Shown here: positions 33,443-42,382 of the stretch, one piece after another | Layout: every line of letters starts with the position of its first letter | How positions within the stretch are numbered: the stretch's first letter is position 1 | DNA from: Jidongwangia harbinensis | GTDB taxonomy: Bacteria > Actinomycetota > Actinomycetes > Mycobacteriales > Micromonosporaceae | Length of the DNA: 64,000 bases | Direction: 5' to 3' | NCBI RefSeq assembly: GCF_020216025.1 | Contig: NZ_JAIWNC010000034.1 | Location: 39,330 to 103,329 of the forward strand | Translations under genes and position numbers: made by a program | Notes under the pieces: generated by a model | Databases searched by the model: none | The model's input: only the letters and a program-made list of their open reading frames with translations | Told to the model about the DNA's origin: nothing

Positions 33443-36418
33443 ATGATCCGACGACGTGTGCTGCGTCGCTCGCTGCCCGCCGTGCTGGTGGGCCTGTTAG
33501 GGGCGATGCTGGTCCACCCGGCTCCCGCCGCCGCGGCCGACATTCCACCGCAGCAGCCGGGCGTAACAATGCGGGCCTTCGACACCCGGATTCCACTCAC
33601 CGAGATCTGCACGCTGAAGCCGGGACAGACGCCGAACGTCGACCGGCTGATGCCGGTGATCGACTGGACCGGTGACGCGTTCGGGCTCGAGGACAACTTC
33701 GTGGCGCACGCGGTGGGTTACCTCAACGTCCCGGCCGACGGCGTCTACATGTTCCGGCTGAGCAGCGACGACGGCTCCCGGCTGTACCTCGACGACACCG
33801 TGGTGGTGGACCACGACGGACTGCACGGTGTGACGTCGAAGGACGGCTCGGTGGCGCTGACCGCCGGTCCGCACGCCCTGCGGGTCGAGTTCTTCGAGGC
33901 CGGCGGCGGACAGCAGCTCACGCTGGCCTGGCGGCCGCCCGGGGCCGCCGATTTTGAGATCGTGCCGAACTCGGTGCTCAGCACGGACGCCGACGTGGTC
34001 CGGGTGACCGCTCCGGGGCAGAAGCAGTGCGAGGGCTCGAACGACGCGCCCGGTGACGGCCTGCCGCTGGACGCCGTCCACCCCAACTACACGCTGACCA
34101 ACCTGCGGCCCGAGGGCTTCGAGCCGAAGGTCTCCGGGATGGACTGGACCGCGGACGGCCGCATGGTCATCACCACCTGGGGCGGCAGCAACAACACCCT
34201 CGGTGAGGTCTACCTGGTGGACGGGGTCACCGGCGAGACCGACCCCAGCAAGGTCAGGTACACGAAGTTCGCCGAGGGACTGCGCGAGCCGATGGGCGTC
34301 GCGGTGGTCGACGGGATGATCTACGTGTCCCAGAAGCACGAGCTGACCGAGCTGCGTGACACCGACGGTGACGACGTCGCCGACGCCTCCCGCACCGTGG
34401 CGACCTGGCCGTACGGCGGCAACTTCCACGAGTTCGCGTTCGGCCTGCTGTACAAGGGCGGCAACTTCCACCTCAACCTGTCGGTCGCCATCGACCTCGG
34501 CGGCGCCACCACCAACCCGCAGCCCGCCACGAACCGCGGCACCAGCATCACGGTGAACCGCCGGACCGGGAAGATCACCTACGTCGCGGGCGGCCTGCGT
34601 ACCCCGAACGGCGCCGCCTGGGGACCCGACGGCGAGGTGCTCGCGGTGGACAACCAGGGTGGCTGGCTGCCGGCGTCGAAGCTGGTGCACATCAAGCAGG
34701 ACCGGTTCTTCCACCACTACACCAACCCGGCCGGGCAGTTCGACGCCAACCCGGTCACCCCGCCGGTGCTGTGGCTGCCGCAGAACGAGATCGCCAACTC
34801 GCCGAGCACCCCGGTGCTGCTGAAGAAGGGGCCGTTCAAGGGGCAGATGCTGATCGGTGACGTGACCTACGGCGGACTGCAGCGGGCATACCTGGAAGAG
34901 GTGCACGGCGAGCTGCAGGGCGCGGTGTTCCGGCACACGCAGGGCCTGGAGGCCGGTGTCAACCGCACCACGATCGGACCGGACGGCGCGATCTACGTCG
35001 GCGGGCTCGGCGCGCCGGGCAACTGGGGCCAGACCGGCAAGCTCTGGCACGGCCTGCAGAAGCTCACCCCGAACGGTGCGAACACGTTCGACATGAAGTC
35101 CGTCAAGGCCACCGCCACCGGCTTCAAGATCGAGTACACCCGCCCGCTGTCGGTGGAGACGATCCAGAACCTGGCCAGGTCGTACCAGGTCGAGCAGTGG
35201 CGCTACGTGCCGACTCCGCAGTACGGCGGCCCGAAGGTGGACGAGGAGAAGCTGACCGTCACCGGGGTCAAGGCCACCGAGGACCGTAGGACCGTCACGC
35301 TCACCGTCGCCGGGCTGCAGGCGGGCCACGTCGTGCACCTGCGCTCGCCCCGCCCGTTCAAGGCCGCGAACGGCGAACAGCTCTGGAGCACCGAGGCCTG
35401 GTACACGCTCAACGCGATCCCGGGCGCACAGCCGGACCAGGTGTTCTACGAGCTGGAGCAGGGCCGGCGCCAGGGCAGCGCCGGAGACGGCACCGACCAC
35501 CCCGGATACTCCGGTGCCGCCTTCGTGGACAGCTTCGGCACGGCCGGCGCGTCCGTCACCACGCACGTCAACGTCAAGCGCAAGGGCACCTACGACGTCG
35601 GGCTGCGCTACTCCAACGGCCCCAACCCGTTCCGCGGGACCAAGACCGTCAGCGTGTACGTCAACGGGGTCAGGACCGGCCAGGCCGTGCTGCCCAGCAC
35701 GGACAACTGGAACGACTGGGCCACCGAGACACAGCGGGTGGAGCTGCGCCGGGGCGACAACACGGTCGAGTACCGGGTCGACCCCACCGACACCGGCCAC
35801 GTCAACCTGGACCTGATCACGGTGCGCCCACCCGGCGAGCGGATCACCCTGTACGACGGCGGCGACCTGTCCGAGTGGCAGCACACCGACGGCCGTGGCC
35901 CGGGCTGGCCGCGGGTACCGGGCGACGCGATCGAGGTCTGCTGCGGCGACCTGCGCACCAAGCAGGCGTTCCGGGACTACAAGCTGCACGTGGAGTTCAA
36001 GGTTCCGCAGCTCCCGGCGGACGTCACCGGGCAGGACCGCGGCAACAGCGGCGTGTACCAGCAGGAGCGGTACGAGGTGCAGGTGCTGGACTCGTTCGGT
36101 GACACCACGCCGGCCACCAACGAGGCGGCGGCGATCTACCAGCAGAAGGCGCCGGACGTGAACGCCGCCACCGCGCCGGAGACCTGGCAGACGTACGACA
36201 TCGATTTCCGGGCGGCCCGGTACGACGCGGCCGGCACGAAGACCGCGAACGCCCGGATCACGGTGAAGTGGAACGGCGTCGTCGTGCACAACGACGTCGA
36301 ACTGACCGGCCCGACCGGCGGCAGCATCCCGGAGGGACCGTCGACCGGCTCGATCCGCCTGCAGGACCACGGAAACAAGGTCCAGTACCGCAACATCTGG
36401 ATCGAACCGGCCGCCTGA
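33443..36418 (+). CDS. Secreted mosaic: PA14, sugar-dehydrogenase-like propeller, CBM-like, DUF1080
   Basis: A 991-residue exported protein. Residues 1-31 are a signal peptide (RRSLPAVLVGLLGAMLVHPA). Residues about 32-185 form a PA14-like domain (FRLSSDDGSRLYLDDTVVVD). About 205-660 are a beta-propeller and tail of the glucose/sorbosone-dehydrogenase-like kind (GMDWTADGRMVITTWGG, LREPMGVAVVDGMIYVSQKH, YVAGGLRTPNGAAWGPDG, LIGDVTYGGLQRAYLEEV). About 665-795 resemble a CBM6/35 module (YSGAAFVDSFGTAGASVT, NTVEYRVDPTDTGHVNLDL). About 795-991 are a DUF1080/3-keto-disaccharide-hydrolase-like jelly roll (ITLYDGGDLSEWQHTDG, NSGVYQQERYEVQVLDS). It probably acts on extracellular carbohydrate. The reaction is not established. 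The ATG at 33443 has AAGGAG upstream. Confidence 0.85.
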   Translation: MIRRRVLRRSLPAVLVGLLGAMLVHPAPAAAADIPPQQPGVTMRAFDTRIPLTEICTLKPGQTPNVDRLMPVIDWTGDAFGLEDNFVAHAVGYLNVPADGVYMFRLSSDDGSRLYLDDTVVVDHDGLHGVTSKDGSVALTAGPHALRVEFFEAGGGQQLTLAWRPPGAADFEIVPNSVLSTDADVVRVTAPGQKQCEGSNDAPGDGLPLDAVHPNYTLTNLRPEGFEPKVSGMDWTADGRMVITTWGGSNNTLGEVYLVDGVTGETDPSKVRYTKFAEGLREPMGVAVVDGMIYVSQKHELTELRDTDGDDVADASRTVATWPYGGNFHEFAFGLLYKGGNFHLNLSVAIDLGGATTNPQPATNRGTSITVNRRTGKITYVAGGLRTPNGAAWGPDGEVLAVDNQGGWLPASKLVHIKQDRFFHHYTNPAGQFDANPVTPPVLWLPQNEIANSPSTPVLLKKGPFKGQMLIGDVTYGGLQRAYLEEVHGELQGAVFRHTQGLEAGVNRTTIGPDGAIYVGGLGAPGNWGQTGKLWHGLQKLTPNGANTFDMKSVKATATGFKIEYTRPLSVETIQNLARSYQVEQWRYVPTPQYGGPKVDEEKLTVTGVKATEDRRTVTLTVAGLQAGHVVHLRSPRPFKAANGEQLWSTEAWYTLNAIPGAQPDQVFYELEQGRRQGSAGDGTDHPGYSGAAFVDSFGTAGASVTTHVNVKRKGTYDVGLRYSNGPNPFRGTKTVSVYVNGVRTGQAVLPSTDNWNDWATETQRVELRRGDNTVEYRVDPTDTGHVNLDLITVRPPGERITLYDGGDLSEWQHTDGRGPGWPRVPGDAIEVCCGDLRTKQAFRDYKLHVEFKVPQLPADVTGQDRGNSGVYQQERYEVQVLDSFGDTTPATNEAAAIYQQKAPDVNAATAPETWQTYDIDFRAARYDAAGTKTANARITVKWNGVVVHNDVELTGPTGGSIPEGPSTGSIRLQDHGNKVQYRNIWIEPAA

Positions 36419-36427
36419 CGAACCGGC

Positions 36428-36459
36428 ACACCCCGCGGGCCCCGGTGCCCGCGGGGTGT
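36428..36459. terminator. Strong bidirectional terminator
   Basis: ACACCCCGCGGGC (36428-36440) pairs perfectly with GCCCGCGGGGTGT (36447-36459) around a 6-base loop, in the 49-base gap between the convergent secreted-mosaic gene and the ABC permease gene. Confidence 0.85.
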
Positions 36460-36467
36460 CCGGTCGT

Positions 36468-37655
36468 TCACCGGGACAACGCCTCGGTGGGCGCCAGCCG
36501 GGCGGCCCGGACCGCCGGGTACAGGCCGGCCACCGCACCCACCAGCACCGTGGCGGCCACCCCACCGGCCAGCGCCCACACCGGCATCGCCACCGGCCAC
36601 GACCGCCACCACGACCAGACCGCGGTGACCGCCGTGGCCACCGCCGCGCCGGCCACCCCGCCGAGCCCGGCCAGCAGCAGCGACTCGGCCAGGAACTGCT
36701 GGCAGATCTGTCCGCCGGTGGCGCCCAGCGCGCGCCGCAACCCGATCTCGGCGCGGCGTTCCAGCACCGACACCACCATGGTGTTCGCCACCCCGACGCC
36801 GCCGACCAGCAGCGCCACCGCGCCGAGGCCGAGCAGCAGGCCGTTCAGCGCGGCGTCCCCGGCCCGGGCCGCGGCGAGCGCCTCGGACGGGCGGGACACC
36901 TGCACCTCGTTCGGGGCGGCCGGGTTCACGGTGGCCGCCAGCACCCGCCGGACGTCCTCGACCGCCGACTCCACCGACCGGGTGTAGACCGTGGTGGGCG
37001 CGCCGTCGAAGGCCAGCAGCTTCGCCGCGGCGGTCCACCCGACCAGCGCCGCGGCGTCCAGTTCCGGGGCCAGCGGCACCGGCGCCAGGATGCCGACGAC
37101 CGCGAACCACTTCCCGCCCAGCCACACCCGCGGGCCGGGCGCGCGGACCCCGAGCCGCTCCGCGGCGGTGGCGCCGAGGACGACGGCGGGACCGTCGGCC
37201 ACCACGTCACCGAGCCACCGGCCTCTGGCCAGCCCGGCCCGGACCGTGGCGGGCAGGTCGAGGCGGGCGGCGAGCACGGCGATGCTGCCGCTCTCCGCGG
37301 CCGGGATGCGGTCGGTGCGGTACACCTTCGCGTCCAGCCGCCCGGTGGCGCTGACCGACCGGATCGGGCCGATCCGGCGGACCATCGTGAGGGACTCCGC
37401 GGGCAGCGACGCGTCCTCGCCGCGGAGCGTCTGTCCGGGGCCGGCGATGAGCAGGTTCGTGCCCAGGCCGGCCAGCGCCCGGTCCAGTTCGGCCCGGCTG
37501 GACGCGGAGATGCCGACCACCGCCAGCATCGCCGCGATGCCGATCGCGATGCCCGCGGCGGACAGCACCATCCGCAGCGGCCGGGACCGCAGCCCGGCCG
37601 CGCCGAGCCGCAGCACGTCGGCGGCCGCCAGGCGGGCCGGGCGCAGCCGGGTCAC
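36468..37655 (-). CDS. MacB/FtsX-type ABC transporter permease
   Basis: A 395-residue permease. One helix near residues 27-50 (RMVLSAAGIAIGIAAMLAVVG) precedes a large extracytoplasmic MacB-PCD domain (ISASSRAELDRALAGLGTNLL through VNPAAPNEVQVSRP). Three C-terminal helices follow, including LGAVALLVGGVGVANTMVV, with the FtsX motif VLERRAEIGLRRALGATGGQI. Such type VII ABC systems act as mechanotransducers expelling peptides, antibiotics or lipoproteins. The ATG overlaps the stop of the ATPase gene by four bases, so it is part of the operon 39899 to 36468. Confidence 0.93.
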   Translation of the reverse strand: MTRLRPARLAAADVLRLGAAGLRSRPLRMVLSAAGIAIGIAAMLAVVGISASSRAELDRALAGLGTNLLIAGPGQTLRGEDASLPAESLTMVRRIGPIRSVSATGRLDAKVYRTDRIPAAESGSIAVLAARLDLPATVRAGLARGRWLGDVVADGPAVVLGATAAERLGVRAPGPRVWLGGKWFAVVGILAPVPLAPELDAAALVGWTAAAKLLAFDGAPTTVYTRSVESAVEDVRRVLAATVNPAAPNEVQVSRPSEALAAARAGDAALNGLLLGLGAVALLVGGVGVANTMVVSVLERRAEIGLRRALGATGGQICQQFLAESLLLAGLGGVAGAAVATAVTAVWSWWRSWPVAMPVWALAGGVAATVLVGAVAGLYPAVRAARLAPTEALSR

Positions 37656-38308
37656 GAGGCCACCAGCCGTCCGTCGCGCAGGTACACCCGGCGGGGGAGG
37701 GCCGCCGCGATGTCCCGGTCGTGGGTGATCACCACGACCGTGGTGCCGGCCGCGTGCAGACCGCGCAACAGGTCCATCACCACCGTGCCGGCCGCGGTGT
37801 CCAGGTTGCCGGTGGGTTCGTCGGCGAGCAGCAGCGGCGGGTCCGCCACCACGGCCCGGGCGATCGCCACCCGCTGCCGTTCGCCGCCGGACATCTCGTG
37901 CGGCCGGTGGTGCGCCCGATGGTCCAGACCGACGCGCTCCAGCGCCCGCGCCGCGCGCCGGCGGCGCTCCCGCCGCCGCACCCCGGCGTACAGCAGGCCG
38001 TCCGCGACGTTGTCCAGCGCGGAGACCCCGGCGGCCAGGTGGAACTGCTGGAAGACGAAGCCGACGGTACGGGCCCGCAGCGCCGACAGCGCCCGGTCCG
38101 GCAGGGCGGCCACGTCGTACCCGTCGATGTGCACGCTTCCGGCGGACGGCCGGTCCAGCGCGCCCAGCAGGTGCAGCATCGTCGACTTGCCCGAACCGGA
38201 CGGCCCGACCACGCCGACCAGTTCGCCGGCGCCCACGGTCAGCGACACGTCGGCGAGCGCGGTGACACCGCCCGGATAGTGCTTGCGGACGTCCGCCATC
38301 CGGATCAC
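37652..38308 (-). CDS. MacB/LolD-type ABC transporter ATPase
   Basis: A 218-residue ATPase. Walker A is GPSGSGKSTMLHLLG, the Q-loop QQFHLAAGVSALDNVA, the signature MSGGERQRVAIARA, Walker B PPLLLADEPTGNLD and the H-loop VVVITHDRDIA. The GNLDTAAG text is typical of the LolD/MacB/FtsE branch. It energises the adjacent FtsX-type permease. Both ends overlap neighbours by four bases, indicating translational coupling. Confidence 0.95.
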   Translation of the reverse strand: MIRMADVRKHYPGGVTALADVSLTVGAGELVGVVGPSGSGKSTMLHLLGALDRPSAGSVHIDGYDVAALPDRALSALRARTVGFVFQQFHLAAGVSALDNVADGLLYAGVRRRERRRRAARALERVGLDHRAHHRPHEMSGGERQRVAIARAVVADPPLLLADEPTGNLDTAAGTVVMDLLRGLHAAGTTVVVITHDRDIAAALPRRVYLRDGRLVAS

Positions 38309-39345
38309 GCCGCCATCCCCACGGTCATCCCGTCGGTGAGCCCGGCGCCGCTGACCTCGGCCCGGCCGTCGGCGAACAGGCCGACGTCCACCGGCAGGTA
38401 GCGGCTGCCGGCCGGGTCGACCACCTCCAGGCCGTACCCGCCCTCGGCGAGCGCGAGCAGCGCCGCGACCGGCACGGTCAGCACGTCCTTGCGCTCCTCC
38501 CCGGTGTACGTGACCTCGACCGGCGCCTCCCGCAACCGGCCCAGTGCGTCCCGGTCGGTGAGCCGGACGGTCACCGGCAGGGTCGGCGTGTCACCGTCCT
38601 TGGGCGTCGCCTTCGTACCCACGTGGGTGACCTTGCCGGGGGTCTGCCTGCCGTCCGGCAGCGTCACGGTCACCGGTACCCCCGGGTCGGCCCACCCGGC
38701 GGCGTCCGCCTCCGCCTGCACCGTCACCACCGGCGTCGCCCCGGTGTACGACAGCACGTCGCCGGTGGCCGGGCCGCCGAGCCGGCCGGTGTGCCCGGCC
38801 ACCCGGATCGCGCCGGTGGCCACCACCACCGACTCCGGGGTCACCGCGCCGGTCTCCGGCAGCCCGAGCTTCTCCTGCCAGCGGCGTACCGCGGCGGCGG
38901 TCCGATAGGTGTACTCGTCGTCGACGGTGAACTCGTCGTACCCGAGTTCCCGCAGGTTGCGTTCCAGCTGGGCGACGTCCGGGCCGTCGGTGCCCGGGAC
39001 CAGCGACCGGTACATCGGCAGGATCCCGTACAGCAGCACCACCGGCCGGTTGTCGGCGCGCAGCAGCGTGCCGCCGCGGTCCACGGCGGCGCCCACCTTG
39101 GGCAGCCAGGTGAGCGTGCCCGCCGCCCGGGAGGCGAGCGGGACCGCGGTGCCGTAGCCGAGTTCCGCGTCCACCGTGGTCCGGCTCGCCAGCGTCTGCC
39201 GGGTGACCGTGGTGGTGGCGGCCGGCCGGTCGGCGCCGGGCGCGCCCGGCGGCCGGTCCCGCAGAAGCAGCACCACGCCGCCGCTCCCGGCCAGGACGAG
39301 GACCGCGGCGACGGCGATCACGAGCCGGCGGGTGCGGCGACTCAC
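38305..39345 (-). CDS. Membrane-fusion-like adaptor with peptidoglycan-binding domain
   Basis: A 346-residue protein with an N-terminal membrane anchor (RRLVIAVAAVLVLAGSGGVVLLL). The extracytoplasmic part has an HlyD/MacA-like beta-barrel portion (TVTRQTLASRTTVDAELGYG, AAGTLTWLPKVGAAVDRGGT). Inserted near residue 110 is a PG_binding_1 domain (GPDVAQLERNLRELGYDEF, YRTAAAVRRWQEKLGLPETG). The C-terminal half (VPVTVTLPDGRQTPGKVTHV, KDVLTVPVAALLALAEGGYG) is adaptor-like. It probably links the ABC permease to the cell wall in this Gram-positive. The GTG at 39345 overlaps the lipoprotein stop by four bases. Confidence 0.88.
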   Translation of the reverse strand: MSRRTRRLVIAVAAVLVLAGSGGVVLLLRDRPPGAPGADRPAATTTVTRQTLASRTTVDAELGYGTAVPLASRAAGTLTWLPKVGAAVDRGGTLLRADNRPVVLLYGILPMYRSLVPGTDGPDVAQLERNLRELGYDEFTVDDEYTYRTAAAVRRWQEKLGLPETGAVTPESVVVATGAIRVAGHTGRLGGPATGDVLSYTGATPVVTVQAEADAAGWADPGVPVTVTLPDGRQTPGKVTHVGTKATPKDGDTPTLPVTVRLTDRDALGRLREAPVEVTYTGEERKDVLTVPVAALLALAEGGYGLEVVDPAGSRYLPVDVGLFADGRAEVSGAGLTDGMTVGMAA

Positions 39346-39899
39346 CGGCTGCCCCCGGTAGTGCCACCCCGGATGGCCGGCAGCCGGTCCGGCCCGACGC
39401 TTGCGCACTTCTCCATCGCCTCGCCGAGGTTCTTGTGGTCGGGCATCGCGGCGAAGTGGCCGCTGGCCGGATCGGGATCCGGGAAGTCCGGTACGCCGTT
39501 CTCCCGCACGCACTTCGCCATGGCTCGCATCTTGGTGACGTCCTCGGGCGACATCTTCGGCGGCTCTCCGCCGTTCGGCAGCAGCTCGCGGCACTTCTCC
39601 GCGGCGGCCTCCATCTTCTTGACCTCCGGCGAACCGGGCTTGTCGGCGTCCCCCGCCCGCAGCGCGATCCCGCCGCTCGCGTCCGGATCCGGTATGTCGA
39701 CCCCCTCCGCGCGCATGCACTGCGCGAACTTGCGCATCTGCGCCGCGTCGTCCGCCGGCGCCGCCGGCGCCGAACTGGCCGCGCCCTTCCCGGCCGAGGC
39801 CACCGGGGGCGCCTTCTCGTCCGCGCCCGCGCACCCGCCCAGGGCGGCGACGACCAGCAGCGGTACGGCGAGCAACCGGATCATGTGTCCGTGCGTCAT
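39342..39899 (-). CDS. Lipoprotein with two cysteine-containing repeats
   Basis: A 185-residue predicted lipoprotein: signal and lipobox MIRLLAVPLLVVAALGGC with Cys23. After a Pro/Ala linker come two homologous repeats, FAQCMRAEGVDIPDPD and MAKCVRENGVPDFPDPD, each followed by a second cysteine (AAAEKCRELLP and AMEKCASVGP). Each repeat could form a disulfide-linked helical hairpin. No named family is recognised, although similar proteins sit beside MacB-like systems in other actinobacteria (recollection, not checked). The ATG at 39899 has GGGAG seven bases upstream, better than the ATG at 39914. It heads the exporter operon and is divergent from the two-component system, 105 bases apart. Confidence 0.82.
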   Translation of the reverse strand: MTHGHMIRLLAVPLLVVAALGGCAGADEKAPPVASAGKGAASSAPAAPADDAAQMRKFAQCMRAEGVDIPDPDASGGIALRAGDADKPGSPEVKKMEAAAEKCRELLPNGGEPPKMSPEDVTKMRAMAKCVRENGVPDFPDPDPASGHFAAMPDHKNLGEAMEKCASVGPDRLPAIRGGTTGGSR

Positions 39900-40004
39900 C
39901 ACGGCTCCCTTCATGTCGGCGCACAGCCCACCGCACCGCCCATAAGACGGCCGTCAGCGCGAACGCTTACCGCGGCTTTATCGTCCGGTCCGCACCATGG
40001 ACCG

Positions 40005-40661
40005 ATGCGGGTACTGGTGGCGGAGGACGAGGTCGTGATGGCGGACGCGATAGCCGAGGGGCTGCGGCTGCAGTCGCTGGCCGTCGACACGGTCTACGAC
40101 GGCGACGCCGCGCTGCAGCGCCTGGCCGTGCACAGCTACGACGTGCTGGTCCTGGACCGCGACCTGCCGGGGGTGCACGGCGACGAGGTGTGCCGGTCGG
40201 TGGTGGCGTCCGGCGGCGCGGTCCGGGTGCTGATGCTCACCGCCGCGTCCGAGGTGACCGACCGGGTGCACGGCCTGGCGCTCGGTGCCGACGACTACCT
40301 GCCCAAGCCGTTCGCGTTCAGTGAACTGGTGGCCCGGGTGCGGGCGCTCGGCCGGCGGGCCCGGCCGGCCGCGCCCCCGGTCCTGGAACGCGCCGGGGTC
40401 CGGCTGGACACCACCCGCCGGGAGGTACGCCGCGACGGCCACCACGTGGCGGTGTCCCGCAAGGAGTTCGCCGTGCTGGAGGAGCTGCTGCGGGCCGACG
40501 GAGCGGTGGTGAGCACCGAACAGTTGCTGGAACGGGCCTGGGACGAGCACACCGACCCGTTCACCAACGTGGTCCGGGTGACGATGATGACGCTGCGCCG
40601 CAAGCTCGGCGCCCCGCAGGTGATCGACACGGTGACCGGAGTGGGGTACCAGATCCCGTGA
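40005..40661 (+). CDS. OmpR/PhoB-type response regulator
   Basis: A 218-residue regulator. The receiver domain has acidic residues AEDE at 7-9, phosphoacceptor Asp51 in VLVLDRDLPGVHG, a conserved Thr in MLTAASEV, and Lys in YLPKPFAFSEL. The winged-helix domain starts near residue 125 (VRLDTTRREVRRDGHHVAVS, LLERAWDEHTDPFTNVVRV). It overlaps the kinase gene by GTGA. Its position divergent from the exporter operon suggests that operon as a target. Confidence 0.94.
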   Translation: MRVLVAEDEVVMADAIAEGLRLQSLAVDTVYDGDAALQRLAVHSYDVLVLDRDLPGVHGDEVCRSVVASGGAVRVLMLTAASEVTDRVHGLALGADDYLPKPFAFSELVARVRALGRRARPAAPPVLERAGVRLDTTRREVRRDGHHVAVSRKEFAVLEELLRADGAVVSTEQLLERAWDEHTDPFTNVVRVTMMTLRRKLGAPQVIDTVTGVGYQIP

Positions 40662-41890
40662 CACCGCACCGCTGGACCGTCCGGGCCCGCCTGACCGCCA
40701 TCTACGGCGGCCTGTTCCTGCTCGCCGGGGCGGCGCTGCTCGCCATCACCTACCTGCTGTTGTCCCAGGCCCTGAACAACCAGGGCATCGACCAGACCCG
40801 GGTGTACGCCCTACCCGGCGTGGCTCCCGCCGGCGCCGAGACGATCGAGGTTCCGACCCGGCCCGCGGAGGAACTCGCGTCGGTGGTGCCGCCCACCGGA
40901 CTGACCGACGATCAGCGCCTGGACATCGAGAGCCGGTGGGTCCTCGCCCAGGACCTGCAGCGCGACTTCCGCCAGGCGACCCTGTCCTCGCTGCTGCGGC
41001 AGGGGTCGATCGCGCTGGCCGGGGTGGCCCTGGTCGGCATCTGCCTGGGCTGGGTGACGGCCGGGCGGACGCTGCGCCCGATCCAGCAGATCACCGAGAC
41101 CGCGCAGCGGGTCGCCGACCGCAACCTGCACGAACGGATCGGGCTCACCGGTCCGCGCGACGAGCTGCGCCGGCTGGCCGACACGTTCGACGACATGCTG
41201 GCCCGGCTGGACGCCGCGTTCGACTCGCAGCGCCGGTTCGTGGCCAACGCCTCGCACGAGCTGCGCACCCCGCTGGCCATCAACCGGACCCTGATCGAGG
41301 TCGCGCTGAGCCGGCCGGACCCGCCCGCCGAGGTGCGCCAGCTGGGCGAGACCATGCTGGCGGTGAACGCCCGGCACGAGAAGCTGATCGACGGCCTGCT
41401 CCTGCTGGCGCGTACCGAGCAGGAACTGACCGACCCGGTCCCGGTCGACCTGACCCAGATCACCGACCGGTTGACCGCCGCCGCCCGTTCCGAGGCAACG
41501 GCCGCCGGCGTCACGCTCACCGTGACCACCGAGCCGGTGGCGACCACCGGCGACCCGGTGCTGCTGGAACGCCTGGTGCAGAACCTGCTGCGGAACGCGA
41601 TCGCCTACAACGTCGCCGGAGGCCGGGTCGACGTCGCCTGCCTGGCGGGCCGGCTGACCGTCACCAACACCGGGCCGGAGATCGCCGGGTACGAGATCCC
41701 GCGGCTGTTCGAACCGTTCCAGCGACTCACCGACCGGGTCGGTTCGGCGCACGGCACCGGGCTGGGGCTGTCGATCGTGCGCTCGGTGGCGCGGGCGCAC
41801 GGCGCCGAGGTGAGCGCCGCGCCCGGGCCGGAGGGCGGGCTCACGGTGACGGTGACCTTCCCGCCGGACGCCGGGCCGTCACGGCGCTGA
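40658..41890 (+). CDS. Two-component sensor histidine kinase
   Basis: A 410-residue membrane kinase. The first helix (residues about 16-38, GGLFLLAGAALLAITYLLL) and second helix (about 115-135, GSIALAGVALVGICLGWVTA) enclose an extracytoplasmic sensor of about 75 residues. HAMP follows (GRTLRPIQQITETAQRVADR), then the dimerisation helix with His200 in VANASHELRTPLA. The ATPase domain has N-box QNLLRNAIAYN, G1-like NTGPEIAGYEIP and G2 GTGLGLSIV. It should phosphorylate the regulator encoded just upstream. The signal is unknown; linkage with the MacB-like exporter suggests an envelope or antimicrobial-peptide cue. Confidence 0.94.
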   Translation: MTPHRWTVRARLTAIYGGLFLLAGAALLAITYLLLSQALNNQGIDQTRVYALPGVAPAGAETIEVPTRPAEELASVVPPTGLTDDQRLDIESRWVLAQDLQRDFRQATLSSLLRQGSIALAGVALVGICLGWVTAGRTLRPIQQITETAQRVADRNLHERIGLTGPRDELRRLADTFDDMLARLDAAFDSQRRFVANASHELRTPLAINRTLIEVALSRPDPPAEVRQLGETMLAVNARHEKLIDGLLLLARTEQELTDPVPVDLTQITDRLTAAARSEATAAGVTLTVTTEPVATTGDPVLLERLVQNLLRNAIAYNVAGGRVDVACLAGRLTVTNTGPEIAGYEIPRLFEPFQRLTDRVGSAHGTGLGLSIVRSVARAHGAEVSAAPGPEGGLTVTVTFPPDAGPSRR

Positions 41891-41904
41891 CCGGCGCGCA
41901 CCGC

Positions 41905-42309
41905 GGTCCGTCCTGGGCCTCGGCGGTGAGCACACTGACATGGGCGGTGTCGCCGGGCCACCTGCGGTAGCCGGCGGCCGCAACCACGTCCGGCCCGGCA
42001 CGCACCACGAACGCCGGTGAGGTGATCTCGGCCAGGCCTGACTCGTCGGCGTCGTCAGCCGACACCCGCGCCAGGAGCCCTTCCACCTCGTTCCCGTCCG
42101 CCGGGGCCAACTCCACGAGGCCGGAGGCGACCGGGCGGAAACCCGCCGCGTCGCAGTACGCCAACGTCGCAGGTCCCAGAGCCGGCCGGGCACAGCAACG
42201 ACCGGGGAGAGACGGCCACCTCGATTGCCGAGTCCGCGAAGCCGACCTGCGCTCCGGCCAGCTCGATCCAAGGCCTCCGAGCGCGGTCCACCAGGCGGTC
42301 ATCGATCAC
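41905..42309 (-). pseudogene. Decayed GNAT acetyltransferase
   Basis: The minus strand starts MIDDRLVDRARRPWIELAGA, then QVGFADSAIEVAVSPRSLL, and loses frame after CPAG. A second frame then gives ALGPATLAYCDAAGFRPVAS, GNEVEGLLARVSADDADESG and AEITSPAFVVRAGPDVVAAA, then GYRRWPGDTAHVSVLTAEAQ. That succession is characteristic of a GNAT-type acetyltransferase whose next segment should be the acetyl-CoA loop (R-G-x-G-x). The text ends there in unrelated sequence, so the CoA site and C-terminus are missing. About 150 bases are also missing at the internal junction. It converges on the kinase gene. Confidence 0.6.
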
Positions 42310-42382
42310 GGCCGAATCATGGCAAGCGACCGACGCGGCACGCCACCGAGAAACCGCGACCGGATGCGACCCGGGCGGGGCG

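Noticed and set aside
33497..36565. 1,022-codon minus-strand frame opposite the secreted mosaic
   Set aside because: Composition is Arg/Val/Gly-biased shadow coding with no domain, while the plus strand has clear domains and a signal peptide.
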